From Aurelia coerulea (lineage: Eukaryota; Cnidaria; Scyphozoa; Semaeostomeae; Ulmaridae), in the NCBI GenBank assembly GCA_039566865.1, contig CM076949.1, positions 10,951,501 through 11,015,500 on the forward strand: a stretch of 64,000 bases of DNA, in the 5' to 3' direction. How positions within the stretch are numbered: position 1 is the stretch's first letter; each line of letters opens with the position of its first letter. Under the pieces are notes generated by a model, which was given only the letters and a program-made list of their open reading frames with translations, had not been told where the DNA came from and made no database searches. Positions 21,277 to 32,661 of the stretch are shown here, piece after piece. Both the position numbers and the translations under genes were made by a program.

Positions 21277-22780
21277 AAGAAATGCCAAGGTTGGTCCATT
21301 ACGGGCCGAAAATGGAAGTGTAATTTCTGCCAAACAAGACATTGCTGAAGATCTGAACACCTTCTTCTCAAATGTAGGTAAAAACCTAGCAAAGGATGTT
21401 GAGAAAGTTGAAAATTTCACAGAATTGGAGCACTTCCACAGAGTCACACCAACAGTACAGGAGGTAACTGTTAACACCGACATTGTAAAGAAAACAATAC
21501 AAAAAAGAATCAAACCTGGAAAAAGCTCAGGCCCAGACATGATAACATCAAACGAGTTGAGGATTGTTGGGGATTTTGCGGCAGAAGGCCTTGCCATAGT
21601 AATGAAGAAAAGCCTAGAAAAATCGCAATTCCCAAATAACTGGAAAATTGCTTGTGTAAAAGCATTACACAAAAAAGGAACATATCTTGAAAGAGGAAAT
21701 TATCGTCCAATATCGTTGCTAAACTTACCAGGAAAGCTGCTTGAAGCAATTGTTGGTGATGTTATTGATAACCACTTGCTACACAATATCAGGATAGATA
21801 AAAAACAGCAATGGGCTTTTATGAAGGGGCGATCACCTGAGCTCTTAATGTTACACTTGACTGAAATGTGGAAAGAGGCTCTTGACAAGGGTAAAGTTGT
21901 GGGAATCCTCTTCATAGATTTTCAAAAAGCTTTTGACTCAGTGTGTCATGAAACTTTAAGGCTCAAAATGCAAGCATGTGGAATATCTGGAAATTTGTAC
22001 CTTTGGTTATCTGACTACCATACAGACCGAAAGCAATTTGTTCAGATTGACAATGCAAAATCAAACCTTCAAAATGTCGAATGGGGGGTCCCCCAAGGGT
22101 CAGTGTTAGGGCCTAGATTGTTTGGAATGAAGGTAATGGACCTTCCAGAATGTCATTCAACAGGATATATCAAAATGTTTGCAGATGATACTGAGTGTTT
22201 TTGTATCGGTGACAGTGTTGATGATGTGACTTCATCTCTTCAAATACTGCTTGATGATATCCATACTTGGTGCTGTAAAAATTCCCTGACTATACATCCT
22301 GAAAAGTCAGAGATTCTAATTCTAAATCGAAAAAAGCTTGTTGGTCCATTACAAGGAGTGTTTCTAAACAAAAAGCCTATAAACTATGTTGCCAAATCGA
22401 AATGCCTTGGGATGACTCTAGATGATAAAGTTAGCTGGAAAAGTCATGTACAAAATGTCAGCAAATGCCTAGGTCAAAAGATCAAATCACTTAGAAGATT
22501 AAAAGGTCTTGCACCCTCAGTTTTGGAGAACATTTACTTTAAAGGACTTTTACCAAGTGCCATCTATGGATTAGTTGTTTGGGGCTCATGCTCTAATAAT
22601 GCATTGTCACCTTTAGAAAGAGTTCACAGAAGAGCTGCCAAACTTATTCACAACATCCCAACATCTATCCCTGAAGATCAAATTCTAGACAAGGCAAAGT
22701 GGAAGGATATAGAATATTTGTACAAACAGGCCCGTAGGAGCATTTTTCAGATTGGAGGGGCACTAATTCACACCGAAGGG
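21248..22780 (+). pseudogene. jockey/CR1-like reverse transcriptase, truncated at both ends
   Basis: A continuous frame encodes a non-LTR RT: KSSGPDMITSNELR (fingers entry), NYRPISLLNLPGKLLEAI, ILFIDFQKAFDSVCHETLRL, VEWGVPQGSVLGPRLFGMKV, catalytic MFADDTECFCI and CLGMTLDDKVSWKSHVQNVS, then a thumb with YGLVVWGSCSNNALSPLERV. No endonuclease domain precedes it. The frame runs into a GC-rich repeat at about 22780 (IHTEG then foreign sequence), so the C-terminus and 3' UTR are lost. The palm is intact, but the element cannot be autonomous. Confidence 0.8.
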
Positions 22781-23320
22781 GTAAAGCTGCCGGGGGTCCG
22801 GGGTGAAGCCCCCGGAAGAATTGCTCGGTCAATGCCCTCTTTTCTTTTGGCAACGCCCTTCTGTGCATTGCTGAAAGGGCATTTTATGATCGGAGGTCCT
22901 GAAGAAGAATAGGAAATTTACGAATCCAAATATATTTCAAACAGGTTAGCTAGAATCAAACTACGATAGGATAAGAATACTTTGTCGAGAGCATTGCGTA
23001 AGATTTACTTGATATTTGATTTAAAAAAGTCATCACACAATTTTCGTGGCGTCCTGCGAAAGCAATGGCATGGCCAGAGAAATTAAATGGGCAGAATTGA
23101 AATGAGGGGGTCTGGGGGAAGCCCCCATGGAAATTTTTGGGGCCACGCCCTTTACTTTGGCTTAGAATGCATCTCCCAATATCATACTTGCCATTAGCGA
23201 CAAGGAATCTTTGATAGCGTTGTGACAGTTCTCTTATGAGTTGAAGAATGAGGAACATTTTGGAAGGAACATCCTTCTTTGGCTTAGAATGCATCCCCTG
23301 ATTCCATATTTGCCAATGCT
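22781..23320 (+). repeat. GC-rich repeat plus one ~125-bp repeat unit
   Basis: A ccgggggtccggggtgaagcccccgg hairpin-like block begins here. From about 23085, ttgaaatgagggggtctggg leads into ggggccacgccctttactttggc and one unit of the ~125-bp repeat described for 3735-5410. No ends or target duplication were identified. Confidence 0.6.
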
Positions 23321-23597
23321 AAAATGGAAGATTTGACATTTCTTGGAAAATTCTTTTTTCTCTTCGGTTTTCGAGGATTTCGAGGACCACGCCACTGCTC
23401 GTTAGTTTAGATATGATTATTGATTCTTGAAGTCTGGGTACTTTTCGCCTCTCTTGACGAAGTGCTTCTGATGTCAAAAGAGTTGAGCTTTCCAAAGTTA
23501 AATTTTCTTGCACTGGAATCTATGACAAATTCGTTTACGATGCTGACAAGGCTGAATTTATCAACTCTGCCTTTGTTTACATATTTCACCATCAGGT

Positions 23598-26500
23598 AGC
23601 ATAGCCGTCAAATCTTTTCTTTTGTCCAAAGCTCCCGTGGGGTTCTGACTCACGCGCTGATCAGATCGCATTTTCTCCTATGATTGACCAATCAGATGCC
23701 GTCGTTGTGCTTACTTCCGCGTTTCACAGCAAAACTTAGGCCATTTTCGGCCGTTTTGACCACTCTCCGGAAAAAATCATTGCACGATCGGATAAATCGA
23801 ATTTCGTCAAAATTTCAATTGGAAAAGATTCTCCATGCCTTGGACCATAAGTGTTTTCGGTATGGCTTTGCGATCACTAAAAATAGCAGAATTGTGGCAT
23901 TTTTAAGCTCAATGCAGTCATTCATCGGTTACAGACTCTATGATTAGCAAAAAGAAGAGTAGAAAAATGAAAACCTGAAGAAGAACTAGTGCATACACAC
24001 ACCTCAGATGGATTTAATAACAAACATCCACTTTTTCTGCCGCGATCTACAGCGAGTTTCACCAGCAAATAACACAGTCCACAAAAATAGGCGCGAGAAC
24101 TTGAATTATCAGCTACATGCCATCGTCGAGTGAGAACAACATCCGATTCCAATGAACAGAAATATGAATAAATCAACGGTGAATAACGAATACATGAACA
24201 TGCTGAAGATTACGGGAGTAGCTGTACGTCCACTCTGGCCCAGAAAGAACAATTTCGTGATGTCTTTTTCGATAAACCATCTATGGATAAACCGTGCCAC
24301 CATTCCTTTATCTAACTGCGGCTATCGTTGCCAGATGGAAACCGGCAATAACATTACCAAAACGATGTACGAATTGATCGGTCACATCCCATCTTTTATT
24401 GCAAGAAAAATGTCTATCGTCTTATGGTCTAGCAGGCTAGCAGCTTCATGAAACAGAACTGAAATGCTAGGTTTAGTGTTCTTACGAAACGAATAACAAG
24501 AAGAAATGTACATCTTATTTTCATAACGAGTAAAAAAGATCGATCTTTTCGACATTTGAAATACTATTTATAGAAACTCTTCATGTCAATTTCACATTTT
24601 GGGCGGATATCATAAAAAATATTTTATCTTTTAGAAGTCCTTCGTTTTAGAAAATCATCCCTTCTTCCCAGTCAAGCAACACAGTAGCATCAAAGCAAAG
24701 TTGGGCAGTTTTGCAAACTCATTGCCCATTCATGGAAGAACAACCCTATTTTTTGTAAGATTCTACAACTTCCATCCAATAAAGAAAGCTCCTCAAAATT
24801 CTCATTTTCCGAGTACGAAATGTTTCGTAAGAGTTTCTTAAAAGTTCCCTCAACTTTCTATCGGTGGTGTAGGATCTCTGGGATCTCCTGTGCCTTAGAT
24901 AAAAATTGTGTGGCAAATTATGAAATCATGCCACAGTGTAGATCACATACAAAATCTCCAGTAAGAAGTTACCAAACGAAAAGTGAAATTAATTTGTTTC
25001 AGTTTCCAAAATGTTATATTTATTTTAGGCTTGATTCTAATAGAAAAGTTTCTTGTAAGGTTCCCAAATTTTCAAAATTCCAACTGACAGTTTGTCGACG
25101 TTCATTCAGAACCACATTTTGAACCAATGTTAAAAAACGAAATAATAACAAAAATTATTACTTTTTAGTAATAGTTGAGTTGGTAATGCAATTTCTGGTT
25201 GAAAACATTTTTTGCAACTCATAACTTACTTTGAAAAAGTTCCTTAAATTTGAAATGACCTTTCATCGCTTCTAATAGAGTTTCTTAATTTATGGAAGAG
25301 ACAGCAACGGTTTCCTTCAAGCAGTTTCCTGCAGAAAAAGTGTATGCAGTTGCATTGATAGAGGTCCGCTATCATAGGAAAAATTTCGAGAAACTGAACT
25401 CTCAGGTCACCTAGAATATAAAATTTTTGATCCTGGAACAAATTGATTTCACTTTTAATTTAGTAATTTCTTACACGAGACTTCGTACGTGATCTACACT
25501 GTGGCATGATTTCATAATTTGCCACACAATTTTATCGAAGGCACATTAGATCCTAGAGATCCTACACCACCGATAGAAATTTGAGGGAACTTTTAAGAAA
25601 CTCTTACGAAACATTTCGTACTCGGAAAATGAGAATTTTGAGGAGCTTTCTTTATTGGATGGAAGTTGTAGAATCTTACAAAAAATAGGGTTGTTCTTCC
25701 ATGAATGGGCAATGAGTTTGCAAACTGCCCAACTTTGCTTTGATGCTACTGTGTTGCTTGACTGGGATGAAGGGATGATTTTCTAAAACGAAGGACTTCT
25801 AAAAGATAAAATATTTTTGATGATATCCGCCCAAAATGTGAAATTGACATGAAGAGTTTCTATAAATAGTATTTCAAATGTCGAAAAGATCGATCTTTTT
25901 ACTCGTTATGAAAATAAGATGTACATTTCTTCTTGTTATTCGTTTCGTAAGAACACTAAACCTAGCATTTCAGTTCTGTTTCATGAAGCTGCTAGCCTGC
26001 TAGACCATAAGACGATAGACATTTTTCTTGCAATAAAAGATGGGATGTGACCGATCAATTCGTACATCGTTTTGGTAATGTTATTGCCGGTTTCCATCTG
26101 GCAACGATAGCCGCAGTCAGATAAAGGAATGGTGGCATGGTTTATCCACAGATGGTTTATCGAAAAAGACATCACGAAATTGTTCTTTCTGGGCCAGAGT
26201 GGACGTACAGCTACTCCCGTAATCTTCAGCATGTTCATGTATTCGTTATTCACCGTTGATTTATTCATATTTCTGTTCATTGGAATCGGATGTTGTTCTC
26301 ACTCGACGATGGCATGTAGCTGATAATTCAAGTTCTCGCGCCTATTTTTGTGGACTGTGTTATTTGCTGGTGAAACTCGCTGTAGATCGCGGCAGAAAAA
26401 GTGGATGTTTGTTATTAAATCCATCTGAGGTGTGTGTATGCACTAGTTCTTCTTCAGGTTTTCATTTTTCTACTCTTCTTTTTGCTAATCATAGAGTCTG

Positions 26501-26834
26501 TAACCGATGAATGACTGCATTGAGCTTAAAAATGCCACAATTCTGCTATTTTTAGTGATCGCAAAGCCATACCGAAAACACTTATGGTCCAAAGCATGGA
26601 GAATATTTTCCAATTAAAATTTTGACGAAATTCGATTTATCCGATCGTGCAATGGTTTTTTCCGGAGAGTGGTCAAAACGGTCGAAAATGGCCTAAGTTT
26701 TGCTGCGAAACGCGGAAGTAAGCACAACGACGGCATCTGATTGGTCAATCATAGGAGAAAATGCGATCCGATCAGCGCGTGAGTCAGAACCTCACGGGAG
26801 CTTTGGACAAAAGAAAAGATTTGACGGCTATGCT
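23598..26834. mobile_element. 3.2-kb foldback element with ~1.4-kb inverted arms
   Basis: The ends AGCATAGCCGTCAAATCTTT (left) and its reverse complement (right, to 26834) open two arms that remain almost identical to about 24955 and 25485. Similarity then fades toward a central loop around 25030-25430. Mirror open frames of 99 residues (24152-24451 plus, 25981-26280 minus) differ by only two residues but have no recognised domain. No transposase and no convincing target duplication were found. A transcript would fold into a very long hairpin. Confidence 0.75.
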
Positions 26835-27074
26835 CAAGAATCAAATCAAGGGAAACTCCCTTGCATTGGATAGGATTAATTTTGGATCTACAGCAACGGT
26901 AAACAACAAAGACACAAGCACTTTCTTTTATTATTAACTTACTTTTAAAGGATTGTAAAACTTTTATGCCGAAAATTTGTATACGCTTTAATGTTTATGT
27001 AGTTGAGTAAATATATAGCAGGACCAAATCAGCCTTGTGCTGCCACTAAATTGTCCTGCTTTACCAAAAAAAAA
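26835..27074. other. no supported gene
   Basis: AT-rich linker between the foldback element and the microsatellite before the next PLE copy. Only a short inverted pair (AGCAGGAC / GTCCTGCT near 27017-27060) is visible. Confidence 0.4.
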
Positions 27075-27099
27075 ATGTATGTATGTATGTATGTATGTA
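27075..27099 (+). repeat. (ATGT)n microsatellite at PLE 5' junction
   Basis: Six copies of ATGT directly precede the truncated PLE start at GCAAATGCGGG. The junction suggests insertion into or generation of a simple repeat. Confidence 0.8.
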
Positions 27100-27265
27100 G
27101 CAAATGCGGGAAATAGGACCAATAACCAAGGGGGGGGGGAAAGGGTTCCACTTGTTGCCACATACCATCCAGCACTCAATAGTTTGGGGAAGGTTGCCAG
27201 GAGACTCCATTCTATGCTCACAAACTCGGAGGAGCATAGGGCGGTGTTTCCTGAGCCACCTTTAA

Positions 27266-27446
27266 AGAGGATCAACGGAGATAAAAGCCCCGCGCGGAAG
27301 GAGTCTGGGTATTCTATTATTAGCCTATTGTATTTGATGATTTCGAGACGCTCGTGGATATTGTTTAGCAAGAGGAACAATAACGTGCGTAAGAGTTTTC
27401 TTTGTCCTATTTATAGATTGCCTCTACATAACTCCGTTCATTCACT
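27266..27446. mobile_element. TTAA-target MITE, 181 bp
   Basis: TTAA occurs at 27262-27265 and 27447-27450, and undisturbed PLE copies show a single TTAA (cctttaatagc). The ends are imperfectly inverted (agaggatcaacggag versus agtgaatgaacggag, reverse complemented). The class is piggyBac- or Kolobok-like by target only. Confidence 0.65.
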
Positions 27447-28342
27447 TTAATAGCATTTAGGAGATGTAAGAACCTTAAGGATATACTTGTTAGGGCTAGG
27501 CTCAGTAGTGAGGGAAATGGGGGGACTGATAAGAAGGGATGTTCTCGTTGTGGTAAATCTCGTTGTCAAGTGTGTAATGTCATGAGTAATAGTGGACATT
27601 TTCATTCAAACATAGATAGCCGGGAATATAGGATAAACTATTCGTTTAATTGTGACTCGTCTAATGCTGTGTATTTGTTGGAATGTACTGTTTGTGGTGT
27701 ACAATATGTTGCTAGCACCTGCACGCCTTTTAGGCTTAGGTTTAACAATTACAAGGCGTGCAGTCATAAGTTTAATTCGGGGGCCTCAGTACCCCAGGCG
27801 GAATTCTTCAGGCATTTTACTGGAGAAGGCCACCACGGGTTTCTGAAGGATATTAGTATTAAGATAATCGATAGGCTAACGGGGGGAAATAGGATGCGGG
27901 AAAGCTTCTGGCAATATCGGCTGGATTGCTTTGCCCCTAAGGGATTAAACACTAGGCAGGTTGATACATAGATTTGAGTTTTGTTTACACTTTCGTTGTT
28001 TGGTTGTTTTGATTTTTGCGCTCAGCTTTTCATTAGGGACACACGCTGTTTTTTTAGGGATCTCTTTTCTGCCAATCCGCTCTTGGATCTTTCTATTGCT
28101 TGTTTTGTTAGTTCACACGTTTTTTTCTTTCTAGCTTCCGCGAGACAGACACCGCCGCCGACTTTAGCAGCTCTTTACTCTGCGCTTTCTTTGATCTTCC
28201 CATTGCCGCCTTTGGCTACACCCCTATTTGCACCTTTTATGACTTATTGTAATAATCAGGATCCCGCTCAGGCTATTGTTTTTATATTGTATTGTTATTT
28301 CAAGATTTATATGTATGCTCCATCTAATTTGGAAAGCTATTA

Positions 28343-28368
28343 CTGATCAAGGCTTACGCCGAAACGTT
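28343..28368 (+). ncRNA. PLE hammerhead core with G8-to-C change
   Basis: Reads CTGATCAAGGC, TTAC, GCC, GAAACGTT. The G8-equivalent is C, as in the copy at 12739-12764, so activity is unlikely. The two copies also share other 3'-region variants, pointing to a common dead or trans-mobilised lineage. Confidence 0.6.
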
Positions 28369-28395
28369 TACTAGAATGTGTTTTTCTTGACTACA

Positions 28396-28545
28396 TATAT
28401 CTTTTTTATTACATATTGCGAATGAGCTTATGAGAATATATATATATATATATATTCTCATAAGCTCATTCGCAATATGTAATATATATATATATATATA
28501 TATATATATTCTCATAAGCTCATTCGCAATATGTAATAAAAAAGA
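28396..28545. repeat. TA tracts and palindromic PLE tail junction
   Basis: The tail word attctcataagctcattcg followed by caatatgtaat appears three times in alternating orientation, separated by (TA)n runs. The plus PLE at 27100-28395 and the minus PLE at 28546-35680 meet here tail to tail. The palindromes would form cruciforms and could also be an assembly challenge. Confidence 0.75.
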
Positions 28546-28576
28546 TATATGTAGTCAAGAAAAACACATTCGAGTA

Positions 28577-28602
28577 AACGTTTCGGCGTAAGCCTTCATC
28601 AG
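28577..28602 (-). ncRNA. PLE hammerhead core, 3' terminal repeat
   Basis: The minus strand has CTGATGA, a short stem II (GGC-TTAC-GCC), then GAAACGTT. Core bases are intact, unlike the copies at 12739 and 28343. Stem III is minimal, which in PLE hammerheads is thought to favour dimeric cleavage. Confidence 0.6.
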
Positions 28603-29520
28603 CAATAGCTTTCCAAATTAGATGGAGCATACATATAAATCTTGAAATAACAATACAATATAAAACAATAGCCTGAGCGGGATCCTGATTATTACAATAA
28701 GTCATAAAAGGTGCAAATAGGGGTGTAGCCAAAGGCGGCAATGGGAAGATCAAAGAAAGCGCAGAGTAAAGAGCTGCTAAAGTCGGCGGCGGTGTCTGTC
28801 TCGCGGAAGCTAGAAAGAAAAAAACGTGTGAACTAACAAAACAAGCAATAGAAAGATCCAAGAGCGGATTGGCAGAAAAGAGATCCCTAAAAAAACAGCG
28901 TGTGTCCCTAATGAAAAGCTGAGCGCAAAAATCAAAACAACCAAACAACCAAAATGTAAACAAAAATCAAATCTATGTATCAACCTGCCTAGTGTTTAAT
29001 CCCTTAGGGGCAAAGCAATCCAGCCGATATTTCCAGAAGCTTTCCCGCATCCTATTTCCCCCCGTTAGCCTATCGATTATCTTAATACTAATATCCTTCA
29101 GAAACCCGTGGTGGCCTTCTCCAGTAAAATGCCTGAAGAATTCCGCCTGGGGTACTGAGGCCCCCGAATTAAACTTATGACTGCACGCCTTGTAATTGTT
29201 AAACATAAGCCTAAAAGGCGTGCAGGTGCTACCAACGTATTGTACACCACAAACAGTACATTCCAACAAATACACAACATTTGACGAGTCACAATTAAAC
29301 GAATAGTTTATCCTATATTCCCGGCTATCTTTGTTTGAATGAAAATGTCCACTATTACTCATGGCATTACACACGTGACAACGAGATTTACCACAACGAG
29401 AACATCCCTTCTTATCAGTCCCCCCATTTCCCTCACTACTGAGCCTAGCCCTAACAAGTATATCCTTAAGGTTCTTACATCTCCTAAATGCTATTAAAGG
29501 TGGCTCAGGAAACACCGCCC

Positions 29521-32500
29521 CACTGTGATCCAGACAGGGAATTAATCCCAAAAAATGAAAATACGAGTATACACTATTTGAGGGTTTCATCATGGTGAAG
29601 AGACATTAAGCTATTCGATACAACAAAAATTTCTTAAATCCGACTCATAAATCCAGAGATATGATTTTTTAAAGTTTGACTAAATTGCGAACTGTTGTTT
29701 ACATTGCAATTTCCGGCCTTTTGTTTGTGTTATCGTTGAAAACCCATACATTCAAGTTCTTGTAACTCTTCAATAAATGCACCGATTTTTTGAAACTTTT
29801 TTTTATTTTACAGATAAACACCTAAGCTATCTAAAAATACAAGGCTATTTGCAAAATCTCAAGTTGGTATATCAATATTTGTCAAAATGGTGTATGACCT
29901 TTTTAAGCACAAAAACCAGGCAAATTATCAAAATTCCGTTTGTTATAGTGAAAAGAAAAAATCTAACTAAATCTAACTCTTCAAAAAAAATATCACAATT
30001 GAATATGATGTCTTGAGAGAATTTCTACCCAAGGATTCGTACAGCTTCGTACAGGAAAAAAAGTTATCACACATTTGGTATGATAGGCCCTTTTGGTTTA
30101 ACGTTGATTTTTTGGCAATGATTTTTGGCTTTGTACATGATTGAACTGTTCCGCATACGAACAGTGTTTATGCAAACTACTTTCAACTATCTTAGCTTTA
30201 CTTGAGTAAAGCTTGTGTCTCTAAAGTATTTAGTTTTTGATTGATAATCTAATTCTCATTGTACATGTCCTTGATAAGGCCTCTTCTCGGTTTAGTGTAT
30301 CGATCACCTCACTTTAATGATAATTGACTGCCTGATCTTGGTCGGCTACGTTTTTTACCTCGTTCATCTACTTCATCGCTGAACACTCTTTCTTTTACAC
30401 GCCTCATCCTTGACTTTAACTTGATACAATTTTTGGAGTACTAATTTAATTTTATATGCGTCTTCCTTCAGCCCCCCTTTCCTCTATCAGTTTATCAGCT
30501 AGATCCTTAAATTTCGCAGTATATTTCATGTTCTACTTCGTACTTTTATCCTTTAAATCACCGTTTTCAACTATGAAATCATAAAGCTCGCCATTCGTTG
30601 TGATAAACGTGATTGATTTTGTGACACGTAGCTATTGGAATGGTTTAAAGACTACAGGCCAGCAGTGTTGTGTTTTAACAGTCATTGTTTTATTTTGTGG
30701 TAGGAACTGACTTGGAAATTAACATAGAAAAAATTCTGCTTCTCAATGAGGCATGTGAAAGATACAGGCTTGGCTTGGGTCAGTCATAGTTACGAGAAAA
30801 TTTTTTTTATTGTTTTGCAGTTTCATATCAGTTTATGTAAAGTTGCGTCATCCTGTAATTTGAGCACTCTCTGCATCCTATGATCCTATATACAATATGG
30901 TGAGCTGTAGACACTCTCTAGACTTATGACGATGAGTCCCTTGTATCCCTGCGGTACCTTGCTCACAGGGACTCATAATGAAACAGTTAAAATCCTGACC
31001 CTATTTTGTAAAGTCTCGCTTTCAGATTGCCTGCCAGAGAGCCCAAACATTTTGCGAAATATTTTTGCAAAACCTCCAAGGACTTGTCTTTTTGTGTGAA
31101 GAACAAAACTCTCTCGCTTATTTCAGGATGTTCGATTAGTTTCCCTAGAGACGCTCTAGAGTCCAAAGTCCACAGCAAGACTTCGCTCGTTGTTTGGGGG
31201 TTGTTTGCAAGTGGTGGACTCGGACATAAAAGCAAAGCAATAAGTTCTAAAAATAAGAAATAAGTTTTCCCTGTTCCTGCAACCAGACACGAAGATATCT
31301 TCACCCTTCAAAACTTTTAAATAAACAGCCTGGAATTAGCACAACTCAACTCCAGAATGTGTTTCTGTTTTCTGCAGAAGCTCCGAATCAACCATCTTGC
31401 ATTTTGTTTGGCGAATAAAGATTGCGAAATCGCTAAATCGCGAAAATTAAAAGATGAACAGCCTCCCTTTGCTACCTGCCCTGCCAGACCTCGCCTGATT
31501 GGCTAAAAGTCCAGCAGATTTGCCGTAACCATGGTAATTCGCAAATCTCGCAAGCTGATTGGTATGCTAGGAATCCCAGCATATTAGGCCTAAATAGGGT
31601 CAGGTTTTTCAGAGTAATAATATGAGTCTCTATTGACCGAAGCGCCATCATCAAGTCAAAGAGCACAGGGAAACAAGAGACTCATCGTCGTAAGTCTAGA
31701 CACTCTCTATGCGTACTATCAAAGTTTAAAAGTTGAATATATATTTTGAAATAACGAGGTAAAGTTGCCTTGCCTTAAACAAAGAGGCATTTAAGGCGAA
31801 TAAGTGAATGGAAAAGTAGTGATAGGGGAATGTAGGCAGTAGTTATGTTCCAATAAAAGTCGCCACAAGCATATCCGGACTATTGACGCCTCTTCCCTAC
31901 CATATCGAAGCCCTTGAAGGCAGTCAGTTAACATTTTCATTGACTATGGAATCAAGATAAAGATAAAAACCGAGTCGACAGACAAGAAGCATGAAAATGT
32001 TATACCAGAACAAGATCTTTATCAACAGTTGGTCGTCAAGGTTTCAGTGAGTACGACAATAACCAAACACAAACTGAAAAGGACCTACCATACCAAATGT
32101 GTGATAACTTTTTTTCCTGTACGAAGCTGTACGAATCCTTTGGCAGAAATTCTCTCAAGACATCATATTCAATTTTAATATTTTTTTCGAAGAGTTAGAT
32201 TTAGTTAGATTTTTTGTTTTCACTATAACAGACGGAATGTTGATAATTTGCCTGGTTTTCGTGCTTAAAAAGGTCATACGCCATTTTGACAAATATTGAT
32301 ATACCAACTTGAGATTTTAAAAAAAGCTTTGTATTTTTAGATAGCTTAGGTGTTTACCTGTAAGACAAAAAAAAGTTTCAAAAAATCGGTGCATTTATTG
32401 AAGAGATACAAGAATTTGAATTTCTGGGTTTTCAACAATACAACAAACAAAAGGCCGGAAATTGCAATGTAAACAACAGTTCGCAATTTAGTCAAATTTT

Positions 32501-32661
32501 AAAAACTCATATCTCTGGATTTATAAGACGGATTTAAGAAATTTTTGTTTTATCGAATAGCTCAATGTCTCTTCGCCATGATGAAACCCTTAAATAGTGT
32601 ATACTCGTATTTTCATTTTTTGGGATTAATTCCACGAATTCTAAAGAGCTGGATCACAGTG
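29521..32661. mobile_element. Transib/RSS-like non-autonomous DNA transposon, 3.1 kb
   Basis: Both ends are CACTGTGATCCAG in inverted orientation, and the 5-bp duplication CGCCC flanks them (29516-29520 and 32662-32666). The PLE reading frame continues across the site. Longer arms, similar but imperfect, extend to about 30095 and 32085 (shared aatgaaaatacgagtataca and cgtacaggaaaaaaagtta). The interior has no transposase ORF. Known Transib and ProtoRAG elements make 5-bp, often GC-rich duplications and start with a CAC-heptamer resembling the V(D)J signal CACAGTG, which this matches. CACTA elements share CACT ends but make 2-3 bp duplications. Confidence 0.65.
30919..31698. mobile_element. 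780-bp element with 33-bp inverted ends, 9-bp target duplication
   Basis: The ends TAGACTTATGACGATGAGTC and (reverse complement) TAGACTTACGACGATGAGTC continue inverted to about 33 bp. GACACTCTC is at 30910-30918 and 31699-31707. It sits within the Transib-like element. No coding potential is recognised. The 9-bp duplication suggests a Mutator-like MITE. Confidence 0.7.

Larger units (their letters stand above)
27100..28395 (+). pseudogene. 5'-truncated Penelope-like element, plus orientation
   Basis: It begins at ANAGNRTNNQGG (between RT and nuclease) and runs through the zinc cluster CSRCGKSRCQVC, the GIY-YIG nuclease (AVYLLECTVCGVQYVAST; the Gly of YVGS is Ala here) and the shared C-terminus LNTRQVDT at about 27970. 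The family 3' region, a mutated hammerhead core and a TA-rich tail follow. A 181-bp MITE interrupts it at 27266-27446. The RT is absent, so it is non-functional. Confidence 0.85.

Noticed and set aside
24152..24451. 99-residue open frame duplicated in both arms of the foldback element
   Set aside because: Conservation is explained by the near identity of the arms at the DNA level; no domain and no independent evidence of coding.
27981..28346. 121-residue open frame after each PLE (also at 12761-13126, 28520-28963, 35244-35672, 36949-37284)
   Set aside because: It lies in the 3' region and terminal repeats of the PLE, differs by frame-changing indels among copies, and has no recognisable domain; treated as untranslated element sequence.
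30921..30985. GATGAGTCCC ... GGGACTCAT resembling a hammerhead stem II
   Set aside because: The required CTGATGA and GAAA boxes are not correctly placed; it is a simple inverted repeat near the end of the 780-bp element.
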